Assembly: GCF_034190915.1 (NCBI RefSeq)
Contig: NW_026947506.1
Coordinates: 13,143,501-13,207,500, forward strand
Direction of reading: 5' to 3'
Source: Cavia porcellus
Lineage: Eukaryota; Chordata; Mammalia; Rodentia; Caviidae
DNA: 64,000 nt
A program made the translations under genes and the position numbers. Of the stretch, positions 25,400 to 37,544 are shown in pieces (position 1 is the first letter of the stretch; each line of letters begins with the position of its first letter). The notes below the pieces were generated by a model. That model saw only the letters and a list, made by a program, of their open reading frames with translations. It had not been told where the DNA came from and did no database searches.

Positions 25400-26590
25400 C
25401 TTTTTGCTCCATTCATTGTGGCCTCTCTTGCACTGTTCCTGAAATCCTAGTGTTTTCTCTCTCTTTAGAATGTCCCAGAGTATTCTCTCTAGGGTTGGAT
25501 TGGTGGTTGTGAATTCCCCCAGTTCCTCTTTATCTTTGAAGCATCTTGTTTATCCATTAATTTCTAGGGGAATTTTTTCAGGTTACATTAATCTGGGATG
25601 GAGGTTATTTTCTTTCAGTGCTTGGAATACTTCACTCTCTGCTCTTCTCGGTTTTATGGTTTGTGCCAAGAAGTCTGGTGTAATTCTGATGGGCTTTCTC
25701 TTATAAGTGATCTGTTTCTTGTCTCTGACAGATTTTAATATTCTATTCTTATATTGGATTTCTGGGATCTTGATTATTCTATGCCTGAGTGTATTTCTGT
25801 TTTGGTTGTAGGTGGCTGGAGTTTTGTATGCCTCATACATCTGAGGATCTTTCCTTTTCCTATGCTTGGGAAGTTTTCCTTAATTATTTTTGTGAATTGA
25901 CTTTGTAGTTCCTTTGTTTGTAGCCCTGGTTCTTCATTCACTTTCTTTATTCTTAAGTTATACATTCTCTTTTCATCTTCTAGCCTTTGTATGGTTACTG
26001 CTTGTTTCCTTGTTGTTGGTAAGTACCCTTTCCTTTCATGATTCCATATTGCAAACCTTTCCTCTAATTTGGATAATCTACCCTTAGTTTCTTTAAAGCA
26101 GTTTTGACAGCTTTCAATGGAGTTTTTAATTTTCTGGTAGTCTCTTTGAACCAGCTTCATGTATTCTATGCTTTCTCAATTTTCTTCATGAAAAAATTGT
26201 CCCCTTTTTTGTGTTCTTCCATTCTTCCATGTTTTTCTTGAGAGGTGCTTAGCATTTCTTAAATTATTCTATTTATATCTTGGTTTACTTGGTTAAATAC
26301 TTCACCTGTGAACTTGTCTACGAGGTTCTGAAAACATCGCTTTATGTCTACATGCTAAAACATCGTTGAGACAATATGTTAACCATGTCTGATATTGCAT
26401 GTTTGCTGTCCTCACGCTCCTTTGCATTTACCTTTCCTGGATGAAGGTTCTCACGATTGGGGAGGGGGAACCCTTTCTTGTTGCTTCCTCTTCTCATTAT
26501 TTTTGTTCCTTCCATAGAGGTGTATATAGAAGGCTCAGCTTCTTTGTTGTTTACAGTTTGTCTGAAATGCTGACTACGGGCACCCAAGTG
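25400..26590 (-). pseudogene. L1 ORF1 (HAL1-like), unit B, broken
   Basis: Encoded the ORF1 RNA-binding chaperone of L1-type elements. A coiled-coil part (26160 downward: KNSIESCQNCFKETKG) runs into RRM-like sequence (EDEKRMYNLRIKKVNEE). The C-terminal domain follows in another frame at 25840-25583 (RIIKIPEIQYKNRILKSVRD, then YKRKPIRITPDF, then LKENNLHPRLM). At least two frameshifts separate the parts. The tail past the usual ORF1 end matches the tail of the element at 49950-50001. Confidence 0.8.
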
Positions 26591-27379
26591 CAGTGTACTA
26601 TGGAGATACAGACAAGGGAACCCTATGGTAGGCCCATGCCTCTGAAGGATTCACTGTATTAGGGTGCACTGACAGGCATGAGGACTAGTTTAGGCTAGCC
26701 TATTGGTCTCAGTCTGGGGTGTGACCCAGGTCAGATGCTCCCCACCAATCCCACTTGAGAAGGGAGAAGCTGACTGAAGTCACTGCAGCCCCTTCTTCTG
26801 GCCAATCAGCTTGGTCCCAGAATGTCATCTATTGGAGCTCCTTTTTCTCTATGGAAGGGTTTTTATTCCATCACTCTCCACAGGTCAATGCAGGGTTCAT
26901 TGCCAGCTCAGCTCTCAGTTCAGATCACTGACTCCCATCCTCAGTGCAAATGAATCTCCAGTGGGTTGAAACTGGTGAGTTTTTGGGTAGCTCCATAAAT
27001 CTTGGCTGCATGAAATCAAGTGTATCAGCTGCAGCGAGTTCATACAGTGAGTTCAAGCAACAGCGTTGACACTGTAGCTGTTCAAATAGTATCACTGGGA
27101 CTGTATTTTAAATTGGTTTCTCTCAACTTAGTTTGTTATAGGGTTGGGAAGGTCTATCTCCCTCTGTTCGGGACTCAATATGCTGTATTATTTTAAGAAA
27201 CTATGTTGACTATCTCAGAGATATTCTGTAGCCTGTTGTTATCTATCTGCAATCATTTCTGCCCTGGAACTTTGTTTATTCATGCTAATAATATAATTTC
27301 TAAATAATGAGCCTATCAACTCAGTGCTAAATAACAATATAGCACATTCATATACCCAGTTGAGCAGCTGGCAACAAAT

Positions 27380-27960
27380 GTGAAACCATGCATTGTAAAT
27401 TCACAACCCAAAGAAATCTTTGATCAAACAATCCAAACTTAGAAAAAGAGAAAAGTTACTGAGCTTAAAATTAAAGGAACAGCTGTACACACAGTGGACA
27501 AATGGAGAAACAAAGACAGATGACCTGTGTGGATTCAAACAAACAGAAATCAGCACACAACTTGTTGAGGTATGTGAGATCATTTAAATTCCCCAGAAGC
27601 CATTTATGTACTTGTACCATGCCCCTTTGTTAAACTAGCTGCCCTCTTACACCTCATGCTCCCAGTGCTGGAATACCTGTTCACCACGAGCACTCCATGC
27701 CCTCAGGGTGTTTCTCAAATATTCTTTACCACTAAAGCATGCCTGTATGGGCATTTTTTCCTCTCTGCTTTACAGCTATGAACAATCACTAGCTCAGCAA
27801 CTCCCAGAAACTGCTTCCAAACAGACTGAATAAACAGGCAACTAATATATGGACAGACTGAGAAACATCTTGTAAAATCAGAGTGCACTCAAGCATATAT
27901 TTAATCAAGCCAAATTATAATACCTTCTTACAAATTTAGAATCTACAACTATAAATCAAC
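27380..27960 (-). repeat. LTR-like repeat, copy 3 (downstream of ERV B)
   Basis: Unit B counterpart of 1240-1900, with the same position relative to the ERV remnant. Confidence 0.45.
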
Positions 27961-28379
27961 CAGTTGGATTTGTTTTCGACCAACTAGCAGAGATCTTGTA
28001 TAAAAGGATCCAAGGCCTGATTCAGGGAGAGGTGACATGGTGGAATTATGTTGTGTAGCCAGTGATGCCAACACATTTCATGCAGGGCAAACACAATTAA
28101 CAACAATCCACATAAGGCCTTAGCAAAAACACAGGAGGATAACCCTTTCCCCAGATCAGCTGAGGCACCAGCCCTGGCCCACATGGGTCTTGGGGAGTTT
28201 TGTACAATACAAAATGGTTTTTCAGAGGAATATTCTGGTAAGAATGTATTTAAATCAGGGAAGAACACAACCTCATTGGGACAGACAACTGACTTAAAGT
28301 AAATAGCACCATGGACAGAATAGTAAATACCTGGGCAGTAAGTAAATTGTTCTTCTTTAATTGTTTAAAGAGAAGAGAT

Positions 28380-28766
28380 TTTCTTTTCTTATTTTTTATT
28401 TAAAACATATTAAACAAAACAGAAAACAGGTAGAAATGATATATGATTTTAAAGAAAAACAAAACTGCAAGAAATCACTGGTTGATGTTTACATATTGTC
28501 CTCTTACAAATAAGTGTTCAAGATACAAGAGTGGAATACATACAGTGGGGATTCAAACAGTGAGACTGCAAACAGTTCAGGTAAACTATCCAACAAAAAC
28601 TTAGTAATACAGTTTTCAATCCTAAACACTTAAACATACACGAAAATACTCATATCTTCATTAATGTTGAGATTTAAAAAAAAACAAAGACTGATAAAAT
28701 CACTTTGAACAAAGAATAATAGTATTGCTGGATTTCACATCAGGACATTCCAGGATCAGCACTTCA
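28380..28766 (-). mobile_element. L1/HAL1-family 3' end inserted in ERV B
   Basis: Starts with a T-rich end and then the reverse complement of the family 3' UTR (compare 23690-24010). Flanking strings AAAGAGAAGAGATTT (about 28365) and AAAGAAGATATTT (about 28767) look like a diverged TSD. Unit A is uninterrupted near 2228-2245. Confidence 0.7.
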
Positions 28767-29288
28767 AAGAAGATATTTGAGTGTATAATGAGCTTGTTCA
28801 ATGATAGCTGGGCCAGTGGGATTGTAGGGGATACAAGTTACATGACAAAGCTGTCATGTGGAACAACAGGAAGCACAAGTCTGTGAGGTATACGCTGGGC
28901 CATTGTCAGTTTTAAGGAAGGAAGATACACCCATGACTGCAAATGCAGCCAGGAGATGTTGAATTACAGGTCGGGCAGATTCACAATGCTGTGGTGAAGC
29001 ACAAATGAACACAGAAAATGTATCAACAGAAACATGAAGAAATGAAAAAAAAACTTTAAGGAGGAATAGTATGTGGCATGTTTTCCAAGGGTCATTGGAA
29101 GAGAATCCATAAGAGTTGACAACATCACAGGGAAATGGATGAGGCATGGCAGGAAAATGGAAACCAGTGCAAATAACCAGCTTTACATTCAGAACATGGA
29201 ATGTGAAACAGTTTATGCAAGGAAAAAGCATATTTGTGAATAAAGCCATGGCTTTCTTTAGTGTTATCAAAAGAGTATAGAATACCAA
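28767..29288 (-). pseudogene. ERV class II integrase remnant, unit B
   Basis: The frame at 28854-29288 (minus) carries the integrase core with first and second catalytic Asp in HVSVDTFS and FLKTDNGPAYTS, then stops soon after CCST, before the Glu that unit A still has. The 3' part is further separated by an L1-family insertion (28380-28766). The N-terminal portion lies in another frame (29125-29499). Confidence 0.75.
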
Positions 29289-29578
29289 GTGAGCCCGAGG
29301 CCAGCCTGTACTGCATAGAGTGACCGTTTCTCAATAAAACCCCTACGACCGAAAAGAGGGTAGAGAATATGCAGTGCTTGATCAGAAATAGCATTATCTT
29401 GTAAAACGCCAGGTACGGGTTAATGACTACATATATGTAAAAGAAAAAGAGGGGCATGGTGAGGGCAAAGAAGAGCCTGTAGATGTAAAAAAGAGACACT
29501 AAGTGTGAACCTATTGCCTTAGGAGAGATAGCAATAGAAGATCAGTCCAGGATAAGATCATGTATACATAGTCAGTAA

Positions 29579-29830
29579 CTAAGCCAAGGACTTGGGATAA
29601 AAACTTTGCAAAACATGTATAAGAGGAGACAGCTCACTACATTGACAGGAGGTTTGTGGTAGAAAATACAGGTGTTTCCAAGTATTATGAACAAAATATG
29701 TTACAGTTTCATGATGAGTGGGTCCATCAGTAAAGACAATGAGTGCACTTTTTAAAGGTATAGAAACCAATCTAGTTTGAAGAGAAAGGGGAAGTAAGGT
29801 AGAGACAAACAAGAATCATGGGGCATATGG
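29579..29830 (-). pseudogene. ERV RNase H remnant, unit B
   Basis: The minus-strand frame contains LKSALIVFTDG, then YFLPQTSCQCSELSPLIHVL, the pattern of a betaretroviral RNase H start and its following helix. The domain is incomplete, and no RT polymerase domain precedes it. Confidence 0.6.
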
Positions 29831-29879
29831 AAATTAATGGAACCAATGTAGTCAGCCAAAGCGAGTTGTAGAGGCTTTG

Positions 29880-29976
29880 CTTTTTTATTTTTTTATTTTT
29901 TGGTAACAGGGGTTGAACTCACAATGACACACTTGTCAGGCAGGCATTCATGCCACTGAGCTAAATCCTCAGCCCT
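29880..29976 (-). mobile_element. ID-like SINE
   Basis: Unit B copy of the SINE at 3315-3403, between the RNase H and protease remnants. Confidence 0.75.
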
Positions 29977-30090
29977 GTGTCTTGCAGAGGGAACAGCAGA
30001 GGACAGCAAAAAGGAAAACTCAGTCTTCATAAGTGGTAAGACATTATTGATTAAATCAATTCTAAGGACTTTATGTGTTTCAGTTCATCT

Positions 30091-30504
30091 CTAGAGATGA
30101 GAGGGAATAACATTGACAGTGGCAAATAAAGTATTGCCAGGTGAGTGAAGTAAAAGAGAAACATCAGCTCCAGTGTGTAGCAACCCTAAACAGGAAAGGT
30201 TGTTAATAGTTAAACAGAGGCTTGGGCATTCATCTCCCAGGGGAATAGGAATAGACACCACAGTTAAGCCAAATCCTGATTTCCACAAATAATATGACAA
30301 GATTTAGAGGAGAAAAAAGGAAAGACAATTATTTTGTCTACAGATTCAGAAATATTTAATTGAATGGGTGAGAGGATCACAATTCATTCAACAATATGCT
30401 GGTATTATCAGCATCAGTGATACTAGGAATCACAAAAGTGCCTGTTTTTGATGCATGTGAACAGGAAAGAACCAGGCCAGCTGTCCCGGGAGGTAAAGAA
30501 TCAT
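30091..30504 (-). pseudogene. ERV protease/dUTPase remnant, unit B
   Basis: The frame at 30091-30300 has the protease block NLSCLGLLHTGADVSLL, with His in place of the catalytic Asp. The dUTPase motif SLPPGTAGLVL lies in the frame at 30377-30640. The full-length L1 at 30521 cuts the ERV just upstream of this motif; the other side of the ERV resumes at 37545. Confidence 0.7.
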
Positions 30505-30520
30505 GAAAAGTAGTAGGGAC

Positions 30521-30960
30521 TGGGGCGTAGGATCCGGCTTCCTGTGGGTCGCATAAGTCCAGTGGAGGCGTGGAACTCTCCTTCTGTACTGGGGGCCAGT
30601 CTCTGGCTCCCTGTTGGTCCAGTAAGACCAGCAGAGGCAAGGAGCCCTGCCCTATGCTGGTGAACTCTTTTCTTTGCCTGGGGCCTAGGATCCTGCTTCC
30701 TGTGGGTCACATAAGTCCAGCAGAGGCCCGAAGCTCTCTTCTTCACCTGGGGGCCAGGCTTTAGGTTCCTGTAAGTGAAGTAAGTCCAGCAGAGACAGGG
30801 AATCCTGCCCCAGCCCAGGGAACTGTTTTCTTCACCTGGGGCCCAGGATCCGACTTCCAGTGAAAACCAGTGAGTAAGGCAGGAGCAGGGAATTCTGTCC
30901 CAGCCTGGCTGACCTCTCTACCTCACTTGGAACAAAACTTGAAGCTCAAAAATATGGGAA
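30521..30960 (+). promoter_or_regulatory. L1 5' UTR made of tandem monomers
   Basis: A motif beginning AGGATCC(G/T)(G/A)CTTCC recurs at about 30529, 30688 and 30846, a spacing near 158 bp. A related half-unit lies between them (near 30600 and 30757), so the basic period may be about 79 bp. Monomer-type promoters are known from mouse L1 (A, Tf, Gf types). This sequence is GC-richer than its surroundings. Promoter activity is inferred. Confidence 0.6.
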
Positions 30961-30982
30961 AATGACAAAATGAAAGACCAAA

Positions 30983-32020
30983 ATGCAGACTCAACCATCC
31001 AGCCCATTCCAAGAAAGCCTAGGAGCCATGTGCATAGAAGAAAATATATGTCACATACCTGAAATACCTGAAATAATAGTAACTGAAATAAAGAAGCAAC
31101 TCTGGGAAGCCTTAAAGGAAATCAAACTAGAAATAATCTTTCAGGTAAAAGAAGAAATGATAAAAGAAATAAAGGAGATGCTGAACATATCTAAAGAAGA
31201 GACAGTTAAAAAACATGAGGAGATAAACAAAAAGATAAAATCCCTGGATGAACAATATAAGAAACAAACAGAATATATAAAGCAGATGCAAAGAGATATA
31301 CAGGAAATCAAAAACTCCATTGAAAGTTGTAAAAATTGCCTCAATGAATGTGAAGATAGAATTTCAGATGTTGAAGACAAAATTGCAGCCAGTGAACAGG
31401 AAAGGACAGATCTTTTAAACATAACAAGAAATCAGGAAATAACAATTCAACACCTGCAAGATGATGCAAAAAGGAACAACATAAAGGTAATAGGGATAAA
31501 TGAAAAAGAAGGGGACAACATAAAGATGTCAAGAGGATATTTAGAGAAGTAATAGATGAAAATTTCCCAAACATGAGACTGGAAACCGATATCAAGATCA
31601 ATGAAGCATATAGAACTCCAAATAGCCATAACCATAATAAAACTACACCCAGACACATAGTAATGGCTATCCCAGAAATTGAACAAAAGAACAGAGTATT
31701 AAAACCTGTAAGAGAGAAAAGACAGATCACCTATGAATGAAAACCTATCAGAATCACAACAGACTTCTCAGCACAATCAATAAACTTAAGAAGAGCGCGG
31801 GGCAAAGTATTTCAGATCCTAAAGGAAAATGATTTCCAACCTAGGCTGATGTATCCCGCAAAACTGTGCTTCAAAATGGATGGAGAAATGAGATACTTCC
31901 ATGACAAGAACAGCTGAAAAACTACATGATCACCAAGCCAACCCTGCAGAGAATACTGAAAGACATCCTAGATGCATCTCGGAAAAAACCATTACACCAA
32001 GCAGACAATTAAACAGAACC
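30983..32020 (+). pseudogene. L1 ORF1, broken
   Basis: The first 189 codons (30983-31552) give an N-terminal region and a long coiled coil rich in Lys/Glu/Ile heptads (about residues 40-150), then the start of the RRM (RNNIKVIGINEKEGD). A frameshift follows. The C-terminal domain continues in another frame, with the pattern Ile-Pro-Glu-Ile...Asn-Arg-Val at about 31670-31700 and the 'Lys-Glu-Asn...Pro-Arg-Leu' block near 31825. A stop interrupts it near 31740. It would have bound L1 RNA as trimers in the RNP. Confidence 0.8.
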
Positions 32021-32705
32021 AAAAGACAAAGATGCAACAGCAGATTGATAACATGTCAAAAATAAACCAATATATAACAGATCTAACCATTAATGTAAAT
32101 GGTCTCAAAACACTAATTAAATAAACAGACTGGCAGAATGGATCAAGAAACAAAATCCAACCATATGTTGTCTACAAGAAACCCATCTAACCCAAAAGGA
32201 TACTCACAGACTGATAGTCAAAGGATGGAAAATAATACTTCATGCAACAGCAACCCAAAAAAGGCAGGGGTGGCTATTATTTTTGCAGACAATGAGAACT
32301 TCAAGCCAATAAAGATCATAAGGGATAAAGAAGGTCACTACATACTGGTTAGGGAAAAATGCCAAGAGGAAGCAATAACTACCTTAAATATATATGCATC
32401 AAATTCCAGAGCACCCAGTTATATAAAACAAGTACCAACAGAAATGAAAAACTAAGTTAACAGTGAAACAATTCTAACAGGAGATCTTAACATAACATTG
32501 ACACCAATGGACAGATCAACCAGACAGAATATCAGCAAAGAAATAAAAGAACTGAACCGTACCTGTGAACAAATGGACTTAATAGAAATATACAGAGTAT
32601 TCCACCCAACAACAACAGAATACACATTCTTCTCAGAAGTACATGGATAACTTTCTAAAATAGACCATATATTAATTCACAAAACATATCTAAATAAAGG
32701 CAAAA

Positions 32706-32812
32706 GGGGGCTGGGCATTTAGCTCAGTGGCATAAGTGCCTGGCTTGCAATAAGACAGTCATGAGTACAATCCCCGGTACCGATAAAAAGGAAAAAGACC
32801 AAAAAAAAAAGG
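32706..32812 (+). mobile_element. ID-like SINE nested in L1 ORF2
   Basis: Near-consensus SINE with 'ggtaccgataaaaaggaaaa' and an A tail. Flanking strings GGCAAAAGGG and GGTAAAAGGG form a short TSD. It interrupts the ORF2 endonuclease/RT interval. Confidence 0.85.
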
Positions 32813-33762
32813 TAAAAGGGTTGAAATCATCCCTTGCATGCTATCGGAACATAGCACTATGAAATTAGAAATTAATAATAAAAGATACTACAAAATTCTC
32901 ACAAACACATGGAAACTGAATAACATACTCTTGAGTAATCAGTGGGTCACGGAGGAAATCAAACAAAAAATTAAACACTACCTACAAGAAAATGAAAACA
33001 CAAATACAACTTACTGGAATCTGTGGGATGCAATGAAAGCTGTTCTCAGAGGAAAATTTATAGCACTGAGTTCACACATCAGGAAAACAGAATGAACACA
33101 AATAAATAACCTGATGTTACACCTCAAACATCTAGAAAAAGAAGAGCAAGTCAAGCTGAAAGCCAAAAGAAGAGAAGAAATTATAAATATCAGAGCAGAA
33201 ATCAATACAATAGAGACCAAAAAAAAATTCCAAAAATCAATGAATCAAAGAATTGGTTATTTGAAAGAATAAATAAAATTGATAAGCCCCTAGTCAACCT
33301 TATTTTAAAAAGGGAAGAAAAAGCTCAAATAGTTTCAATAAGGAATAAAAGAGGAGAAATCACTACAGACCCTGTAGAAATACAGAAAATCATCAACACC
33401 TATTTCGAAAACCTCTACTCTCAAAGGTTTTATAACACAGAGGAAATGGACAGATTCCTAGAAGCATACGAAGTAAAAAAGCTAGGTCATGAAGATGTAA
33501 AATTACTGAATAACCCAATTTCTATTAATGAAATCGAAAACATAATTAAATGCTTACCTACAAAGAAGAGCCCAGGCCCAGATGAATTCACTGCAGAATT
33601 CTACACAAATACAAAGAAGACTTAAGGCCAACACTCCTCAAACTCTTCAATGAAATTGAAAAGGAAGCAATCCTTCCTAAGTCATTCCTGGCAGCAAATA
33701 TTACTCTAGTACCAAAACCTGAGAAAGACCCAACTACAAAAGAGAACTACAGCCCAATCTCC

Positions 33763-33990
33763 CTAATGAACACAGATGCAAAAATCCTTAATAAAATATT
33801 GGCAAATATGATGCAGCAAATCATCAAGAAGATCATAAACTGTGACCAAGTGGGATTCATCCCAGGCATGCAGGGCCTAATGAACACAGATGCAAAAATC
33901 CTTAATAAAATATTGGCAAATATGATGCAGCAGATCATCAAGAAGATCATAAACCGTGACCAAGTGGGATTCATCCCAGGCATGCAGGGA
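33763..33990 (+). repeat. 114-bp direct tandem duplication in L1 RT domain
   Basis: Copy 1 is 33763-33876 and copy 2 is 33877-33990. The unit is 38 codons ([16 protein letters not shown]... to GFIPGMQG), so the duplication keeps the frame. The copies differ by only a few bases (for example Cys versus Arg before DQVGF), so the event is recent relative to the rest of the decay. Confidence 0.95.
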
Positions 33991-36119
33991 TGGTTCAATA
34001 TACATAAATCAATAAAATTAATACACAATATCACTAGAGCCAAAATTAAGAACCACATGATCATTTCTATCGATGCAGAAAAGCTTTTGATAAGGTCCAA
34101 CATTCATTCATGATAAGAACCATGCAGAAAATTGGAATAGATGATCTTTACCTCAATATAATAAAGGCCATCTATGACAAACCAGCAGCCAATATCATAC
34201 TAAATGGCCAAAAATTGAAGGCCTTTACTTTAAAATCAGGCACAATACAAGGGTGTCCCTTATCACCGCTCCTATTTAATATAGTACTGGAAATACTAGT
34301 CAGAGCAATTAGGTAAGAGAGAAATAAAAGGCATAAAGATAGGAAAAGAAGTTAAGCTACATTATTTGCACATGACATGATACTCTATATAGAAGATCCC
34401 CAAAACTCCATTGAAAGCCTGCTAGATATAATAAATACGTTTAGCAATGTAGCTGGCTATAAAGTCAATATTCAAAACTCACTAACATTCTTATACACTA
34501 CCAACAAATTCACAGAAAGAGAAAATAGAGAAGCCACACTCTTCACACTAGCAACCAAAAAAATGAAATATCTAGGAATTACTCTCATGAAAGAAGTGAA
34601 AGACCTGCACAGGGAAAATTGTATTACACTGAAAAATGAAATTGAAGATGATATCAGAAAATGGAAAAACATCCCTTGCTCATGGATAGGAAGAATAAAT
34701 ATTGTGAAAATGGCCATTCTCCCAAAAGTTTTATACAGATTTAATGCAATCCTGATAAAAATAACATCAACATACCTCACAGAACTCGAGAAATCACTCC
34801 TAAAATTCATCTGGAGTGAGAAGAGACCTAGAATAGCAAGGACAATTCTAAGCAGCAAAGGCAAGTCAGGAGGTATCACAATCCCTGATTTGAATTTATA
34901 CTACAAAGCAACCTTAGTAAAATCAACATGGTACTGGAACCAAAACAGAGCTGAAGATCAGTGCAATCGATTAGAAGATACAACCACAACTGCAAACACA
35001 CTCACTCAACTACCTTATCTTCGATAAAGGGGCCAAACATGTTCACTGGGAGAATGACAGTCTCTTTAATAAATGGTGCTGGAAAAACTGGCTCTCCATA
35101 TGTTGAAAACTAAAACTAGACCCATGCCTATCACCATGTACTAAAATAAAATCTAAATGGATCAAAGATCTAAATATTAAAACAGAAACACTAAGTCTAT
35201 TGGAAGACAAATTGGGTAAAAACCTTGAAAATATAGGAGTAGGTAGAGAATTCATGAACAAGATTCAAACCGCATGGGAAATACTTCCCAGAATCAATAA
35301 CCAGGATCACCTCTTATTAAAAAGTTTCTGCACATCAAAAGAAGTCTTCAGTGGGGTGAGAAAAAAAACCCACAAACTGGGAAAAAATCTTAGTGAACTG
35401 CCCTCAGACAAAGGACTTCTGTCTAAAACACATAAAGAATTTTTAAAAAAATCAGACCCCCAAAATTCAAAGACACAATCCAAAAATGGCATCTGAGATA
35501 AATAATTAATTCTCAGATGAAGAAATACAAATGGCAAATAAATATATGAAAAAAATGTTCGTCATCTTTGGTCATTAGAGAAATGCAAATCAAAACCACA
35601 CTGAGATTTCATCTCACTCCTGAAAGAATGGCCAAGGTCAAGAAAACCAACAACAAATGCTGGAGAGGCTTTGGGGAAAAAGGATCTCTCCTGCACTGTT
35701 GCTGGGAGTGTAGACTAGTGCAATCATTGTGGAGGTCAGTCTGGACATTTCTCAGAAAACTAGGACTGGAAGCCCCATATGACCCAGCTATACCACTTCT
35801 AGGCATATTCCCAGAAGAACAAAAAGTATCATGCCACAGTGATATATGTACACCCATGTGTACAGCAGCACAATTTGTAACAGATCTTGGAAACAACTAA
35901 GTGTCCATTGACTGAAGAATGGATAAAAAAAGTTGTGGTATTTTTATACAATGGAGTACTACTCAGCTATAAAGTATGACCACATTGAGACATTTATAAA
36001 TAAATGGATGCAGCTTGAGACCATACTCATAAGTGAAATATATCAAACTCACAAGTATAAATACCGAATAGTTTCCCTAGTGTAAGAAATGATAAGAATA
36101 CATAGAAATATGTGGTAAT

Positions 36120-37528
36120 CATGATTCCCAATCATATTGGTTTGAAGCCATGTAATGTTTTTACTCATTAACCGCATGGTTTTAACCTGGGTTGTTCCAT
36201 TTTAGTATCTATGATAGCATGAATAGCTATTTTGAAGAAAGCAACAAAACATAAAAGCTAATGCTGATTTAATATCGTCTTGTTTTGAAGTCCCATCAAG
36301 CTGTAGTACATCTGTTTCCACTGGTTTTAACATGTTGTATCTTAGTATATTTCACTATATGCTATAGTATAAACAAAATTCTTTATAGGCAAAAAGATAA
36401 TATAGAAACCATTGCTTGTTTTCTATTAGTACGTTCTAAATATCCTGTAATTCTTGCATTCTCTTGAAAGGCTTCACACTGTCTAGATATGCTTGATATT
36501 ATAGCATGCGAAGTTACACTCAAATAATTTAAGGAAAGAGGCACTATGGCGACTACTATTATGTTAGATTATCTGGTGGTGAAACACAATGATGCTTGAA
36601 TTGCTCGGTTCTGCCCTGCGTTGTTCTATTACAAAGTCCTCTCTTATCTCAATCTCCACCCTACTTTTCAATTAATCTATTTTCTTTCCTTTTTTTAATT
36701 AAGAGAAGTCAATTAAAAAATAATGGGACATATTATAGTAACTGTTTTGTTGTCCTATTAACCTGACTTGAACCCCAGTATTGCTCTCCCCATCTTGTTC
36801 TGTCTGAGTATTATATATTCTATTTTGTTTGATAGTATCAAATTTGAGGGTATAGGCAATCACTTTGAAGGCAATAACATATACTATGATGCCCAATATT
36901 GATTGACTATTATCCTTTTTTTGAAGTCCTGTAAGGTCCTCAGTGTAGGTTTTATTGGTTTTGTTCTGTACTGTTTTGATCAATTCTATTATACCTGATG
37001 ATATAGACAACTCAATTTAAAAATAGCAAGAGGCACAATGGTAACACTTTTGATCACCTGGCATTCTATTTTTGCATCATGTGCTATGCCCACCCTTCTG
37101 TTCTAACTGACTCTTTTTTGCTTAGTCACATTTGATTTTATTCTCTTCAAAAAAGTAATAAGAACCATGAGAGTAATAAAACCCTGAAAGTCTAATTGTT
37201 ACTGTAAAACGAGAGGAAAGTAAGGCGGACTAAGGGATATAACCGCAGGTATGTTCGAGTGTGTAGGATGGAAAACCATATAACTGAGCTTTTGTTGGAT
37301 CATTGAATGGAACTGGCTCCAATTTCACTGTATGAATGTTCACTTTATATGCTTTAATTTAGTGATATGGACAACTGTTTCTGGGAAGATAATATGTAAC
37401 CTATTAACTGGTGATTTTGTACTGTATATTTTTTTCCTAGAAATACTGTATTATTTGTAGCCGTTTACTGCATTGTTTTTTTTTTTATGTCCTTTCTTTT
37501 TTTTTCTTCTCTCTTTAAATAAAAAAAA
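36120..37528 (+). other. L1 3' UTR
   Basis: Non-coding tail of the full-length L1, homologous to the 3' UTRs of the HAL1-like elements (50000-51528; reverse complement of 23646-25400). Shared blocks include 'ttgttggatcattgaatgg'-like and 'gatttcttacc'-like segments and a final 'tctttaaataaa' before the A-rich end. Confidence 0.7.
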
Positions 37529-37544
37529 GAAAAGTAGTAGGGAC

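Larger units (their letters stand above)
23646..27270 (-). mobile_element. HAL1-like (ORF1-only) L1 derivative, unit B
   Basis: About 3.6 kb in minus orientation, flanked by TTTGTTTATT at 23636-23645 and 27271-27280, with the empty site in unit A at 1107-1116. Order in its own sense: 5' UTR (27270 to about 26600), broken ORF1 (about 26590-25400) and a long 3' UTR (about 25400-23646). No endonuclease or RT sequence lies between ORF1 and the 3' UTR. The 3' UTR matches that of the full L1 at 36120-37528 and of the plus-strand element at 50000-51528. An ID-like SINE is nested at 24712-24834. Confidence 0.75.
32050..36060 (+). pseudogene. L1 ORF2 and ORF2-like 3' region, broken
   Basis: Endonuclease motif CCLQETHLTQK lies around 32170 (target-cutting nuclease domain). 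The RT domain runs through about 33560-34420: a 'Lys-Ser-Pro-Gly-Pro-Asp' block, [21 protein letters not shown], then the active site at 34365-34376, which reads FAHD where FADD is needed. Connection/thumb is at 34560-34880 ([24 protein letters not shown]). The Cys-rich C-terminus is around 35690-35840 ([15 protein letters not shown], then [14 protein letters not shown]). Many stops and frameshifts, a nested SINE and a 114-bp internal duplication confirm inactivity. Confidence 0.85.
30521..37528 (+). mobile_element. Full-length L1 with 16-bp TSD, unit B
   Basis: Flanked by GAAAAGTAGTAGGGAC at 30505-30520 and 37529-37544. Unit A has the single uninterrupted site near 3926-3941. The body is 7.0 kb: 5' UTR of tandem monomers, ORF1, ORF2, and a 3' region that includes a 3' UTR (about 36120-37528) ending in an A-rich tail. 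It inserted antisense into the minus-strand ERV after the A/B duplication. Frameshifts and stops in both ORFs make it inactive. It contains a nested SINE (32706-32812). Confidence 0.9.

Noticed and set aside
30983..36060. Active L1
   Set aside because: ORF1 and ORF2 have frameshifts and stops, the RT site is FAHD, and a SINE is inserted in ORF2.
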